From Gemmatimonadota bacterium (GTDB taxonomy: Bacteria; Gemmatimonadota; Gemmatimonadetes; Palauibacterales; Palauibacteraceae): DNA of 64,000 nucleotides. Position 1 is the stretch's first letter; each line of letters begins with the position of its first letter. The DNA is taken from contig JAJDWE010000075.1 of NCBI GenBank assembly GCA_022825725.1, positions 107,501 through 171,500 of the forward strand, written 5' to 3'. Position numbers and translations under genes: made by a program. The notes beneath the pieces are model-generated. The model was given only the letters and a program-made list of their open reading frames with translations, was not told the origin of the DNA and searched no databases. This document shows positions 34,024 through 43,078 of the stretch, one piece after another.

Positions 34024-34975
34024 GCCGCCGCGCCCGCTCCACGAGGCGGGACGCTCCCGCCTCCAGCATGCGTTCCGCCAGGCGCCGGCCGATGGCGAGG
34101 GCCGACGAGCGGGGCCCTGTCTCGGCGGCTTCGACCGCCGGCCCGCCGTCCACGTCGTAGACCGCGGCGCGGAGGAGAAGGTTCTCCTCCCGCAGAAACG
34201 CACGGGCCGCGATGGGGACCCGGCACCCTCCCTCGAGTGCCGCCAGGAGCGTCCGTTCGGCCGTCACCTCCACGCGCGCGGTCGGATCGTCGAGCGCCTG
34301 GACGCGGGCAGCCATGCCATCTTCGCCGGCCCGACACTGGAGCCCGAGCGCGCCCTGTCCCGGGGCGGGCAGCCAACCGTCGTCCAGGGCGTGAGCGCCG
34401 CGCGGCCACAGGCCCAGGCGACGGAGCCCGGCTGCGGCCAGGACCAGCGCCTCGAAGCCGCCGTCTTCCAGCTTGCGGAGCCGCGTGTCGACGTTCCCGC
34501 GGATCGGCCGCGGATCGAGGTCGGCGCGGGAGGCGCGCAGCTGCGCGGCGCGGCGCAGCGACGACGTGCCGACGCGCGCCCCGGCGGGAAGGCGCCGGAG
34601 GACGTCGCCTCGGCCGTCATCCGGTGCGGCGGAATCGAGCGAATCCCGGACGACGAGCACATCGCGCGGATCTTCGCGGGACGGGACCGCGCCCAGCATC
34701 AATCCATCGGGGACGTCCGACGGCAGATCCTTCAGGGAATGCACCGCAACGTCGATCTCTCTCTCCCGGAGCGCGCGTTCGAGGTCCTCCGTGAACAGTC
34801 CCTTTCCCCCGATCTCCGGCAGCGGCGTCCCGGGATCCCGGTCCCCGGCGGTGGAGATGAATCGGTATTCGATGGACAGCTCCGGCCAGCGTTCGCGCAG
34901 TCGCTCTCCCACCCAGGCCGCCTGCGCCCTGGAGAGCGGCGACCGGCGCGCCCCGACCACGAGAGGCGCGCTCAC
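34013..34975 (-). CDS. hemC: Hydroxymethylbilane synthase (porphobilinogen deaminase)
   Basis: Polymerises four porphobilinogens into hydroxymethylbilane, an early step of haem synthesis. The 320-aa product has the blocks IGGKGLFTEDLERAL, DVAVHSLKDLPSD, VGTSSLRRAAQL, IRGNVDTRL and LPAPGQGALG. The dipyrromethane cofactor is held by Cys251 in LEGGCRVPIA. The GTG start overlaps the acyl-CoA ligase stop (GTGA), making hemC the last gene of the long antiporter run. No other haem pathway gene flanks it; hemQ lies 33 kb away. Confidence 0.95.
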   Translation of the reverse strand: MSAPLVVGARRSPLSRAQAAWVGERLRERWPELSIEYRFISTAGDRDPGTPLPEIGGKGLFTEDLERALREREIDVAVHSLKDLPSDVPDGLMLGAVPSREDPRDVLVVRDSLDSAAPDDGRGDVLRRLPAGARVGTSSLRRAAQLRASRADLDPRPIRGNVDTRLRKLEDGGFEALVLAAAGLRRLGLWPRGAHALDDGWLPAPGQGALGLQCRAGEDGMAARVQALDDPTARVEVTAERTLLAALEGGCRVPIAARAFLREENLLLRAAVYDVDGGPAVEAAETGPRSSALAIGRRLAERMLEAGASRLVERARRLSP

Positions 34976-36570
34976 TCCGCGTTCTCTTCCGCGTGTCCCA
35001 GCGCGTCGAGAATCGCCGCCCGGTCGACCTTTCCCACCCCGGTGAGCGGGATCTCCTCCAGGAGCACGATCCGCCGCGGGTGCGCATACGCGGGCCCCCG
35101 CTCCAGGGTGTATCGCTTGAGCGATTCGGCCGTGACGCTCGCCTCCGAGCCGAGCCTGACCGCCGCGGCCGGGACCGCACCCTTCAGGGCGTGGGGCACG
35201 GGCACGACGACCGCATCCAGGACGTCGGGATGGGACAGAAGCAGGTCCTCCACCTCCTTGGGATAGATGTTCTCGCCGCCGGAGTTGAACATGTCGTCGG
35301 TGCGGCCGCGGAAGTAGTAGAAGCCGTCCCCGTCCCGGAAGAAGAGATCGCCCGTGGCGAGCCACCCGTCGCGGATTCGAGCCGCGTTGACCTCGGGCAG
35401 GTTGTGATAGCCCGTCGTGACCCCGGGATTCCGGACCCACAGCTCTCCGCATTCCGGGTCCTCGCTGCCGTCGCGCACGAGCTTGATCTCTCCCTCGGGC
35501 CACGCCGCGCCGCAGCTTCCCTTCGGCGCCCGGCGGCCGCCGGGCGCCGGCCCGATCATGACCGGCCCGCCCTCGGTGAGGCCGTAACTCTCGCTGACTT
35601 CGACATCGAACGCCCGCTCCACCGCGTACATCAGTTCGGGCTGCACCGGAGCGGATCCCAGCGTGACCTTCCGCAGCGCCGAGAAGTCAAGCTCCGCGAT
35701 CAGGTCCACGTGATCCAGCGCCATGGCGAACACGGCGGGGACGGCGCCGACCTGCGTGCAGCGGTACTCGCTGAGGGCCCGCAGAAAGGGTGCCGGAGAG
35801 AAGCCGGGCAGGACGACGACGGAGGCCCCGGCCTGCAGCAGGGGCTTTATCGCCCCGGCCATCGCGTTCTTGTGGTAGAGGGGGACGGCGACGAGAGCCC
35901 GGTCGCCGGGGTCGGCGGGCCAGTACTTCCGCAAGCAGCGCACCCACCAGAGCTGGCCCTCGTGGGAGAGGACGACGCCCTTGGGCCTGCCGGTCGACCC
36001 CGACGTGTAGGGTTGAAACGCCGGGTAGCCGGCGCCGAGGGCCGGGGGGTCGAACCGGGCCGACGACTCCGCGAGCGCGCCCTCGTAGTCCACCCAGCCG
36101 GCGCCTCCCCGCTCGCGCCTCCTGCCGTCGCCGCCGACGTCCCACCTCCTCTCGATCCCGGACCGTTCGACGACCGCCGCCGAGCGCTCCGTCGCCGCGG
36201 TCTCCACGAAGGCGGCCCGGCAGGCGGCATCCCGCACGATGTAGGCGAGCGACTCCTCCGACAGCTTGAAGTTGAGCGGCACCGGGACGGCCCCGCAGCG
36301 CATGCCCCCGAAGAGGATTTCGACGAACTCGAAGCGGTTGCCGATGCTCAGCGCGAAGCGGTCGCCGGTCCCGATGCCGGCATCGGAGAGCAGGTTCGCG
36401 ACACGATCCATCCGCTCGTCGAGTTCGGCGTACGTGACTTCGCGGGGCACGGAACGCGAGAGGTCGATCAGCGCGACCCGGTCCGGGAAGGCGTCGGCGG
36501 CGTCGCCGAGCCAGTATCCGAGGTTGGAATCGCGGCCGAGGGAGCGGGAGGTCCGTCCGGCACCGCTCAT
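34972..36570 (-). CDS. AMP-dependent acyl-CoA synthetase/ligase
   Basis: A 532-aa ANL-superfamily enzyme that activates a carboxylic acid to an acyl-adenylate and then a CoA thioester. The phosphate loop is PYTSGSTGRPKGVV, the aromatic-motif block YGLTEGGP, the adenosine motif ATGDLFFRDGDGFYYFRGR, and the C-terminal catalytic Lys is in TGVGKVDRAAIL. Substrate cannot be read from sequence. It follows the 74-aa membrane protein with an ATGA overlap and is followed by hemC, an unusual setting within an antiporter gene run. GGAG and the overlap support ATG 36570. Confidence 0.9.
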   Translation of the reverse strand: MSGAGRTSRSLGRDSNLGYWLGDAADAFPDRVALIDLSRSVPREVTYAELDERMDRVANLLSDAGIGTGDRFALSIGNRFEFVEILFGGMRCGAVPVPLNFKLSEESLAYIVRDAACRAAFVETAATERSAAVVERSGIERRWDVGGDGRRRERGGAGWVDYEGALAESSARFDPPALGAGYPAFQPYTSGSTGRPKGVVLSHEGQLWWVRCLRKYWPADPGDRALVAVPLYHKNAMAGAIKPLLQAGASVVVLPGFSPAPFLRALSEYRCTQVGAVPAVFAMALDHVDLIAELDFSALRKVTLGSAPVQPELMYAVERAFDVEVSESYGLTEGGPVMIGPAPGGRRAPKGSCGAAWPEGEIKLVRDGSEDPECGELWVRNPGVTTGYHNLPEVNAARIRDGWLATGDLFFRDGDGFYYFRGRTDDMFNSGGENIYPKEVEDLLLSHPDVLDAVVVPVPHALKGAVPAAAVRLGSEASVTAESLKRYTLERGPAYAHPRRIVLLEEIPLTGVGKVDRAAILDALGHAEENAE

Positions 36571-36791
36571 TCGTCCGACCCCGGGGACCGCGCGGGGCGC
36601 GCGAGCACGGCGATGCAGGCGGCCGTTGCCGCGCTGCCGACAACGATCCAGCTCCAGCCGCTCCCCGTCCGCATGACCGACGAGACACCCCACAGCGCCA
36701 CCGCATTCGCGACCAGATTGAGGACAAGTCCCCAGACGCGTCCCGACCACGGTCCGATGCGTCGTTCGAGAAGCCGATCCATCCCGCTCAT
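36567..36791 (-). CDS. Small two-helix membrane protein between Nramp-like and ligase genes
   Basis: A 74-aa product with two helices (VWGLVLNLVANAVALWGVSS; WIVVGSAATAACIAVLA) and polar ends. It has no named family. The start shares one base with the Nramp-like stop (TGATG), and the stop overlaps the ligase ATG (ATGA), so it is kept in the coupled series and is probably real. An internal ATG at 36782 is a possible alternative start. Confidence 0.6.
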   Translation of the reverse strand: MSGMDRLLERRIGPWSGRVWGLVLNLVANAVALWGVSSVMRTGSGWSWIVVGSAATAACIAVLARPARSPGSDE

Positions 36792-38128
36792 CACCACCAC
36801 CCCAGCCGGTTGAAGACGTACGTGACGGCGACCGCGTTCAGGAGCGTCACCTGGAGAAGGATGCCGAGGTTCCACAGGTAGGACCTGCAGCGGTCCGCGC
36901 CGAGGAGTTCGCGGTCGTTCAGGAGGAGGTACATCGACCATCCGACGACGTTGTTCGCCAGCGAGAGGAACGCCGCGATCGCGATCACGAGCCAGACCGG
37001 ACGGGCGTTCCAGGCCGCGAGGAAGGCCACCTGCGGCAGCAGCGCGCTGACCTTCCAGCGCCACGACGATGTGTCGGGCTCCCAGCCGAAGGCCTCGTGG
37101 ACCGCCATCGCACCAGCCAGACTCATCCCGACAGTCGTCGTGATCGGCACCGCCAGGAAGCCCGTGTAGAAGAGGATCTGCGACCAGGTGGGTCCGAGGA
37201 GCGGCATGAGCGCGGCCGCGAGTTCCGGCGCCGAGTCCGGCGTGATCCCCTGGGGGAACAGTGTCGCGGCGAACACACCGATCATGAGGAAGTTGACGAC
37301 CACGAACGGGAGGAAGAGCCCGGCGATCAGATCGAAGCGGGCCAGGGATTCGTGCCTCCGGCCCCAGCCCCGGCCGAGTCCCGCGTAATGGAAGAAAACC
37401 CAGTCCATTACACCGACGGCCGCCGCGGACGACGCGATGAAGAGGTCCAGACCCTCGCCGCCACCGGGCAGCCACGGCACGAAGAAGCCACGTGCCGCCG
37501 CGCCCCAGTCGACGCCCACCAGCAGCAGGACGGCTCCGAAGGCGAGGATCATGACGGCGACGCCGCTCTTCATGACCGTCTCCACGAGCCGCGTCCCCCT
37601 GCCCCCTCGGCGTCCATAGCTGAGGATGAGCCAGCTCGTGACCGCGCAGTAGATGAGCCAGTTGTACTCGGCGGGGAAGGCGAAGCCGGCGAACGGCGCC
37701 AGCGACTCGATGAGATGGGTGCCGAGCGCGACCTGACCGAAGTTGAAGATCACGGCGACCGCAGCCGTGCCGACGAGCCCGGTCATGAGCGACCCGATGA
37801 CCCAGGAGTGACGCCGGTTCTGTACCGGGATGACGCGGAACCCGCCCCTGCAGGTGAAGCGGGCCATCGCGGCCATCATGAACAGGCCCAGACCCGCGCT
37901 CAGCCAGATCAGCCACAGGGTGCGGTAGCCGAAGGCGGCGCCCGACAGCATCGAGGCGGTGAGCGTACCCGCGCCGAGCGTGAGCGCCGCGCCCATGAAC
38001 CCCGGCCCGGCCAGGCGCGCGTAGCCGCCGAGCTTCCGGTGCAGGCGCGCGTCGGCGAGTTCCGCCAGCCGGCCGGCTTCGGCATCCAGGACCGCCCGCG
38101 GGATCTTGCGGGCGATCGGATAGTTCAC
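36791..38128 (-). CDS. Nramp-superfamily membrane transporter with altered metal motifs
   Basis: A 445-aa product with about eleven helices. The first helix (GPGFMGAALTLGAGTLTASMLSG then AAFGYRTLW) aligns with the Nramp TM1 motif DPGNF...GAKFGY, but the metal-binding DPGN reads GAGT. The TM6 motif MPHN also seems missing (GVMDWVFFHYAGLG). Loss of these residues suggests another substrate, as in divergent family members that carry Mg2+, Al3+ or non-metal solutes. The GTG start overlaps the upstream oxidoreductase stop (GTGA). The family call is good; the substrate is unknown. Confidence 0.75.
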   Translation of the reverse strand: MNYPIARKIPRAVLDAEAGRLAELADARLHRKLGGYARLAGPGFMGAALTLGAGTLTASMLSGAAFGYRTLWLIWLSAGLGLFMMAAMARFTCRGGFRVIPVQNRRHSWVIGSLMTGLVGTAAVAVIFNFGQVALGTHLIESLAPFAGFAFPAEYNWLIYCAVTSWLILSYGRRGGRGTRLVETVMKSGVAVMILAFGAVLLLVGVDWGAAARGFFVPWLPGGGEGLDLFIASSAAAVGVMDWVFFHYAGLGRGWGRRHESLARFDLIAGLFLPFVVVNFLMIGVFAATLFPQGITPDSAPELAAALMPLLGPTWSQILFYTGFLAVPITTTVGMSLAGAMAVHEAFGWEPDTSSWRWKVSALLPQVAFLAAWNARPVWLVIAIAAFLSLANNVVGWSMYLLLNDRELLGADRCRSYLWNLGILLQVTLLNAVAVTYVFNRLGWW

Positions 38129-39135
38129 GGAGTCAGAATCGATTTTCCGAATACCGCGCGCTCCATGAGTTCGCGCATCGCCGTGCGGACTTCGTCGATC
38201 GGCCTGACGGCGTGGATCACCGGGTCAAGTTCGCCGCCTGCCACCATGTCGAGCAGACGCGCCAGCCCCTCGCGGCTCCATCCGTCCGATCCGATGATCG
38301 ACTGCTCGAAGCTCCAGATGTAGCGGATGTCGGTGCGCGGGTCGTAGCCGGCGGTCGCCCCGCAGGTGACCATGCGGCCCTGGAAGCGCAGCGTCTTGAG
38401 ACTGGCGGCCCACGTGGCCCCGCCGATGTAGTTGATCACGACGTCCACGCCGCCTGCGTCGGCTTCATGGTAGCGGGGCCGGCCCGCGATCTCCCTCACC
38501 TGCCTCACCAGCTCGGTGGAATCCGAGGGCAGCACATGATCCGCACCCAGCGCACGGAGTCGTTCCAGCTTCCAGCGCGAACCGCCGGTGGCGATGACCC
38601 GCGCCCCGATTCGCTTGCAGAGCTGGACGCAGCAACAGCCCACGCCACCCGTCGCGCCCAGGATCAGCACCGTCTCGCCCGGCCGCACGCGGGCGCGGTC
38701 CTCGATCATGCGCAGGGCGGTACCGTACGCGACCGGGAGCGCGGCGGCCTGCTCGAACGAGACGCCGTCCGGAATCGGCAGCAGATTCTCGAGCGGGACG
38801 GCAAGGTACTCGGAGGCCGCGCCCGGAGACTTCTCGCCCAGCATGCCGCGACTCGCGATCAACGGGTCAATCATGACGCGGTCCCCAACGCGCCACCCGG
38901 CCGCGTCCGTCCCGGGGCCGAAGCCCGTGATCTCACCCGCCGCGTCGCCGCACGGCGTCATGGGGAGCGGAACCCGCAGCCCCGTCGTGCCGCCGAGCAT
39001 CATCGGATCGAAGCCGTTGAGTCCGCAGCCCCGGATCCGGACCCGGGCCTCTCCGGAAGCGGGTTCCGGGTCCGGAGCCTCACCCACGTAGAGTTCGTCG
39101 ACGTCGCCGTGAGCGTCGTAGAGGACCGCCTTCAC
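38125..39135 (-). CDS. MDR-family NAD(P)H oxidoreductase (quinone-reductase-like)
   Basis: A 336-aa medium-chain dehydrogenase/reductase. The N-terminal GroES-like domain begins KAVLYDAHGDVDELYVGEAP and the Rossmann domain has ILGATGGVGCCCVQLCKRIGA. GDVMIDP and VPLPMTPCGDAAGEI fit the family. No structural-zinc Cys quartet is visible, so quinone-reductase or enoyl-reductase type is likelier than alcohol dehydrogenase. The GTG at 39135 lies 4 nt after the thioesterase stop. Substrate is unknown; pairing with a thioesterase and acyl-CoA ligase suggests acyl-CoA metabolism. Confidence 0.85.
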   Translation of the reverse strand: MKAVLYDAHGDVDELYVGEAPDPEPASGEARVRIRGCGLNGFDPMMLGGTTGLRVPLPMTPCGDAAGEITGFGPGTDAAGWRVGDRVMIDPLIASRGMLGEKSPGAASEYLAVPLENLLPIPDGVSFEQAAALPVAYGTALRMIEDRARVRPGETVLILGATGGVGCCCVQLCKRIGARVIATGGSRWKLERLRALGADHVLPSDSTELVRQVREIAGRPRYHEADAGGVDVVINYIGGATWAASLKTLRFQGRMVTCGATAGYDPRTDIRYIWSFEQSIIGSDGWSREGLARLLDMVAGGELDPVIHAVRPIDEVRTAMRELMERAVFGKSILTP

Positions 39136-39139
39136 CGCG

Positions 39140-39583
39140 TCAGCCCACCAGCGACGAGTAGGTCCCGCGTCCCACCGCGCAGAGGCGCCCCTGGTCGTCG
39201 TGCACGTCGACGTCGGACACCGAAATCGTACGGCCGTAACGCCGCAAACGGGCCGTGGCCAGCAGGTACGGGCCCGTGCAGGGGCGGAGGTAGTCGACCC
39301 GCAGCGAGATGGTCGGAACGCCGCCTCCGGCCCGCACCGCGACGACCATGTCCCCGGCAATGTCGATCAGCGACGCGATCGGACCGCCGTGATAGATGGT
39401 GCCGTCGCCGCGCGTCAACTCAGGCTGTTTGGCCATCCTGAGGACCGCGGTGTCCTCGCCCAGCTCCTCGAGGGTGACGCCGAGCGCGACGATCGCCTGC
39501 TGGCCAGCGAGGATGGACTCGATCAGGGCCCAGGCGCTCGAATCCCGAACCCCGCCGGTCCGCGCCGCGCCGGACGTCGTCAT
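39140..39583 (-). CDS. PaaI-like hotdog thioesterase
   Basis: A 147-aa single hotdog domain. The signature is DGTIYHGGPIASLIDIAGDMVV (His-Gly-Gly and Asp in the catalytic helix), followed by SLRVDYLRPC and TARLRRYGRTISVSDVDV, as in PaaI- and YdiI-type acyl-CoA thioesterases. It hydrolyses an unknown acyl-CoA. The ATG overlaps the stop of the NuoL-like antiporter gene (ATGA). It is the first of the metabolic genes placed behind the antiporter genes. Confidence 0.88.
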   Translation of the reverse strand: MTTSGAARTGGVRDSSAWALIESILAGQQAIVALGVTLEELGEDTAVLRMAKQPELTRGDGTIYHGGPIASLIDIAGDMVVAVRAGGGVPTISLRVDYLRPCTGPYLLATARLRRYGRTISVSDVDVHDDQGRLCAVGRGTYSSLVG

Positions 39584-41307
39584 GGCGGTGGCGGGACGCT
39601 CGTGACCGGCGTACTCGCGTAGTAGAGGAGCAGGAACACCAGGAGCAGGATGGCGACCCAGATGACGTTGGTGCCGGTGGGCCAGGTGCGCCCCCACACG
39701 CCGGTCGGGCCCATGTAGCGCCGCGCCGATCCGATCGCGCTGCCGGCCGCGGCCACGGAGCGCGCCGCGACCGCATCGCGCAGCCGCGACGCGACGCCCC
39801 CGGCCGCGAGCGCCAGGCCCTTGCCGAACCGGCGGTAGAACCAGTCCGCATCGAGGTTCGTCGAGGGCAGCTCGTGCGGCTCCCGGTCCGACAGCCTGAG
39901 CCACACGAACGCGAGCACGGCGAAGAAGAGGAGCTGCAGCTGGCTGATCACGTGCGCGGAAGTGAACGGCACGTACGTCACCTCGTACGGCAGGTTCGGA
40001 TACAGGAACAGGGTCGGGAACGTCCCGTTGAAGACGCACAGGAAGGCGGCCATCCCCATCGCGATGAGCATGCTCGTGGGCGCCTCCTTCGTGCGGATCC
40101 CGGAATCGGGGCCGAAGAAACCGTAGAACGGGATCTTGATTCCCGCGTGATGGAGCACGCCGGCGGAGGCGAAGAGAAGGAAGAGCCACACGACGTCGAG
40201 GTTCTGCTCCAGCGCGGCCGCCATCACCATCGACTTGCTCACGAACCCGCTGAAGAGCGGGAAGGCGGAGATGGAGGCGGCTCCGACGATGCACAGGCCC
40301 GCCGTCTTCGGCATGCTCTTGTAGAGTCCGCCCAGCTCGCTGCACTTCGTCGTCCCGGCGCGGTAGAGGAGCGCCCCCGTCGACATGAAGAGGAGCCCCT
40401 TGAAGAGCACGTCATTGAAGGCGTGCGCGACCGCCCCGTTCAAGGCCATCTCGGTGCCGATCCCGACGCCGCACACCATGAAGCCGATCTGGTTGATCAT
40501 GCTGTAGCCGAGCACCCGGCGCAGGTCGTTCTCGATCACGGCGTAGAAGATCGGGAACATCGTCATCGCGACGCCGACCCAGATCAGCAGATCCGTGCCC
40601 GCGTACCCTCGCGCCAGGGTGTAGACGGCGACCTTCGTCGTGAAGGCGCTCAGGAAGACGGCCCCGCTGTACGTGGCCTCGGGGTAGGCGTCCGTGAGCC
40701 AGTTGTGGAGCAGCGGGAAGGCCGCCTTGATCCCGATTCCGAGCAGGATCAGCTTCCCGCCGAGCGTCTCCGTCCCCATGTGGTCGAAGGCGACCGACCC
40801 CGTGGCGCGCGCGTGGGCGATGATCCCGGCGAGCAGGATGACGCCCGACCCGACCTGGACGATGAGGTAGCGGATGCCCGCCCGGTACGAACGTTCCGTG
40901 CCGCGCGCCCACACGAGGAAGACGGAACTCAGCGCCAGGAGCTCCCAGAAGACGAAGAGCGTGATCAGGTCGCCGGCCTGGACGGCTCCTATCGCGGCAC
41001 CCGCATAGACCAGCGCCGAAGCGTCCTCGAGCGCGCTTCCTCCGCGCCGGGCGAAGATGAGTCCGATGAAGGCGGCGATGTGGAAGAGCCATCCGAAGAT
41101 CCGGCTCAGCCCGTCGATGCGGACGAGCGTCAGCTCGTAGGAGAAGATCGAAACCTGCCCGAACTCCCCTTCCCCGAGCGAAAGAAGTGCGGCGAGGCTC
41201 GCGACGGGCAGGAGAAGGACCCAGCCCGTTCGCGCACGACCCCGGAGCAGGGGCACCAGGAGCGCCCCGAGGATCATCACCGCCGCGGGAGGGAGGCTAC
41301 CGATCAT
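39580..41307 (-). CDS. MrpA/NuoL-like antiporter subunit (N-terminal part)
   Basis: A 575-aa proton-conducting membrane subunit with about sixteen helices. The key TM5 Glu is in FVFWELLALSS and the TM7 Lys in GIGIKAAFPLLHNWLTDAYP, both needed for ion transport in Complex I- and Mrp-type subunits. The long C-terminal amphipathic region (DADWFYRRFGKGLALA, then a final helix WVAILLLVFLLLYYA) resembles MrpA/NuoL. The MrpA C-terminal domain is encoded separately at 45337. It overlaps the preceding small gene by 11 nt. Confidence 0.88.
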   Translation of the reverse strand: MIGSLPPAAVMILGALLVPLLRGRARTGWVLLLPVASLAALLSLGEGEFGQVSIFSYELTLVRIDGLSRIFGWLFHIAAFIGLIFARRGGSALEDASALVYAGAAIGAVQAGDLITLFVFWELLALSSVFLVWARGTERSYRAGIRYLIVQVGSGVILLAGIIAHARATGSVAFDHMGTETLGGKLILLGIGIKAAFPLLHNWLTDAYPEATYSGAVFLSAFTTKVAVYTLARGYAGTDLLIWVGVAMTMFPIFYAVIENDLRRVLGYSMINQIGFMVCGVGIGTEMALNGAVAHAFNDVLFKGLLFMSTGALLYRAGTTKCSELGGLYKSMPKTAGLCIVGAASISAFPLFSGFVSKSMVMAAALEQNLDVVWLFLLFASAGVLHHAGIKIPFYGFFGPDSGIRTKEAPTSMLIAMGMAAFLCVFNGTFPTLFLYPNLPYEVTYVPFTSAHVISQLQLLFFAVLAFVWLRLSDREPHELPSTNLDADWFYRRFGKGLALAAGGVASRLRDAVAARSVAAAGSAIGSARRYMGPTGVWGRTWPTGTNVIWVAILLLVFLLLYYASTPVTSVPPPP

Positions 41308-41608
41308 AGTAGTCCTCGTCCCGCATCACGCCCTTCCGGAGCAGCTTCGCCGTGTAGACGATCGCCGTGTAGGCGAGGAACCCGTAAACGGCGTAGAACT
41401 CGGGGAACCCCTCCCAGCTGCGCTCCGGGTGGCGCAACTCGAAGCCTGTCATTCTTTCGATGATCGGGTTCGCGATGTCGAGCGCGAAGACGACGGCGCA
41501 GACGGCGATGAGGATCGCGATCAGGCGCTTCCAGCGCTTCGGATCGTCGAAGTAGTGCCTGCCCCGGTCCTTCACCTGCCCGCTCATGTCGCGCTTGTCA
41601 GAGGCCAT
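41297..41608 (-). CDS. Small membrane protein of the Mrp-like antiporter run
   Basis: A 103-aa product with a basic, aromatic N-terminus (GRHYFDDPKRWKRL), a helix (LIAILIAVCAVVFALDIA) and a second helix (FPEFYAVYGFLAYTAIVYT) ending in charged LLRKGVMRDEDYYDR. It begins 3 nt after the NuoN-like gene and overlaps the next by 11 nt, so it belongs to the antiporter unit. I do not recognise a classical Mrp subunit; it is a candidate accessory subunit. Confidence 0.7.
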   Translation of the reverse strand: MASDKRDMSGQVKDRGRHYFDDPKRWKRLIAILIAVCAVVFALDIANPIIERMTGFELRHPERSWEGFPEFYAVYGFLAYTAIVYTAKLLRKGVMRDEDYYDR

Positions 41609-41611
41609 GGT

Positions 41612-43078
41612 CTACCCTCCGCCCAGGGGGACGAGCAGGCGATACACATCGTCCGCGAGGAAGAAGAGGACGATGCAGCCGAGCGCCGTGAAGGAGAGCG
41701 CCGCGACGCAGAATGCCGGCGCCTCCCTGAAGCGCGGCGGCTCCGACCCGTCGGCGGGTTTCGAGAAGAACGCCCGGATGGGGATCGGCACGAGGTACGC
41801 GATGTTCAGCAGCGAACTGACCATGAGGACGGCGACGAACAGAATCTGCCCGGCATCGAGCGCGCCGAGGGCGAGATACCACTTGCTCCAGCTCCCGCCG
41901 AGGGGCGGGACGCCGATGACGCTGAGGGCCCCGATGAGAAACGCCGCCATCGTGATCGGCATCGCGCGGCCCAGCCCGCGCATGTCGCTGATCTCCGTCT
42001 TGTGGGCCGCGACGTAGATCGCGCCGGCGCAGAAGAAGAGCGTGATCTTGCCGAACGCGTGCATCGCGATGTGCATGCTGCCGCCGACGACGCCCCAGGT
42101 GTTCGCGAGCGCCGCTCCGAGGACGATGTAGGAGAGCTGGCTCACCGTGGAGTAGGCGAGGCGCCGCTTCAGGTTGTCCTGCGCCATGGCGACGAGCGAG
42201 CCCGCGATGACGGTGAAGCCGGCGGCGTACATGAGCCACACGCTGATCCCCGTCGTGGTCAGCAGGTCGAGGCCGAAGATGTAGATGACGACCTTCATGA
42301 TCGTGAACACGCCGGCCTTCACGACCGCGACCGCGTGGAGAAGCGCGCTCACCGGCGTCGGCGCCACCATGGCGGCGGGAAGCCAGCGGTGGACCGGCAT
42401 GAGGGCGGCCTTCCCCGTCCCGAAGACGAAGAGCGCGAGGAGGGCGAGGAGGATGCCGTCCTCCGCCCGGCCGGCCAGGATCCCCCCGACGCGGAAGTCG
42501 AGCGTGCCCGCAAGGACCCAGGTCCACGCCACTGCGAGGAGGAGGAACGCGACGGACGTGGTGACGAGGATCCCCAGATACGTGCGGGCGCCCTTCATCG
42601 CCTTCCGCGTCCCGTGGTGCGAGACGAGCGGGTAGGTCGAGAGCGTCAGTACCTCGTAGAAGAGGAACAGCGTGAGCAGGTTGCCCGCGAGCGCCACGCC
42701 CATGGCGGCGCAGATGGAGACCGCGAAGCAGACGTAGAACCGCGTCTGGTGCGCCTCCCCGTGTCCCCGCATGTAGCCGATCGAATAGAGCGACGTGACG
42801 ATCCAGAGCCCGGAAGCCACCAGGGCGAAGAGCATGCCGAGGGGCTCCAGCCGGAGCACGAGGGAGAGGCCTCCGGGGAGGAGTTGCACCAGCAGGACGC
42901 CGGGGGTCGCGCCGGCGAGGACGTGCGGCAGCAGCGACGCCACGAACCAGAGGAGCCCGACGCCGGTGGCGAGCGTCACCGCTTCCCGCACGTTGGGCCA
43001 CCGGCCGAACAGGGCGATGAGCACCGCACCGGCGAGGGGGATGACCAGCGCCAGGTGCAACGGCACGAATCCGCTCAC
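41612..43078 (-). CDS. MrpD/NuoN-like antiporter subunit, second copy
   Basis: A 488-aa membrane subunit with about fourteen helices. Glu in LFYEVLTLSTYPLVSHHG and Lys in FGTGKAALMPVHRWLPAAMV, then PTPVSALLHAVAVVKAG, fit the proton-conducting MrpA/D/NuoL/M/N family. Its pairing with another MrpD-like gene gives three such subunits in the run. The GTG start overlaps the preceding stop (GTGA). Likely part of a Na+(or other cation)/H+ antiporter. Confidence 0.88.
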   Translation of the reverse strand: MSGFVPLHLALVIPLAGAVLIALFGRWPNVREAVTLATGVGLLWFVASLLPHVLAGATPGVLLVQLLPGGLSLVLRLEPLGMLFALVASGLWIVTSLYSIGYMRGHGEAHQTRFYVCFAVSICAAMGVALAGNLLTLFLFYEVLTLSTYPLVSHHGTRKAMKGARTYLGILVTTSVAFLLLAVAWTWVLAGTLDFRVGGILAGRAEDGILLALLALFVFGTGKAALMPVHRWLPAAMVAPTPVSALLHAVAVVKAGVFTIMKVVIYIFGLDLLTTTGISVWLMYAAGFTVIAGSLVAMAQDNLKRRLAYSTVSQLSYIVLGAALANTWGVVGGSMHIAMHAFGKITLFFCAGAIYVAAHKTEISDMRGLGRAMPITMAAFLIGALSVIGVPPLGGSWSKWYLALGALDAGQILFVAVLMVSSLLNIAYLVPIPIRAFFSKPADGSEPPRFREAPAFCVAALSFTALGCIVLFFLADDVYRLLVPLGGG

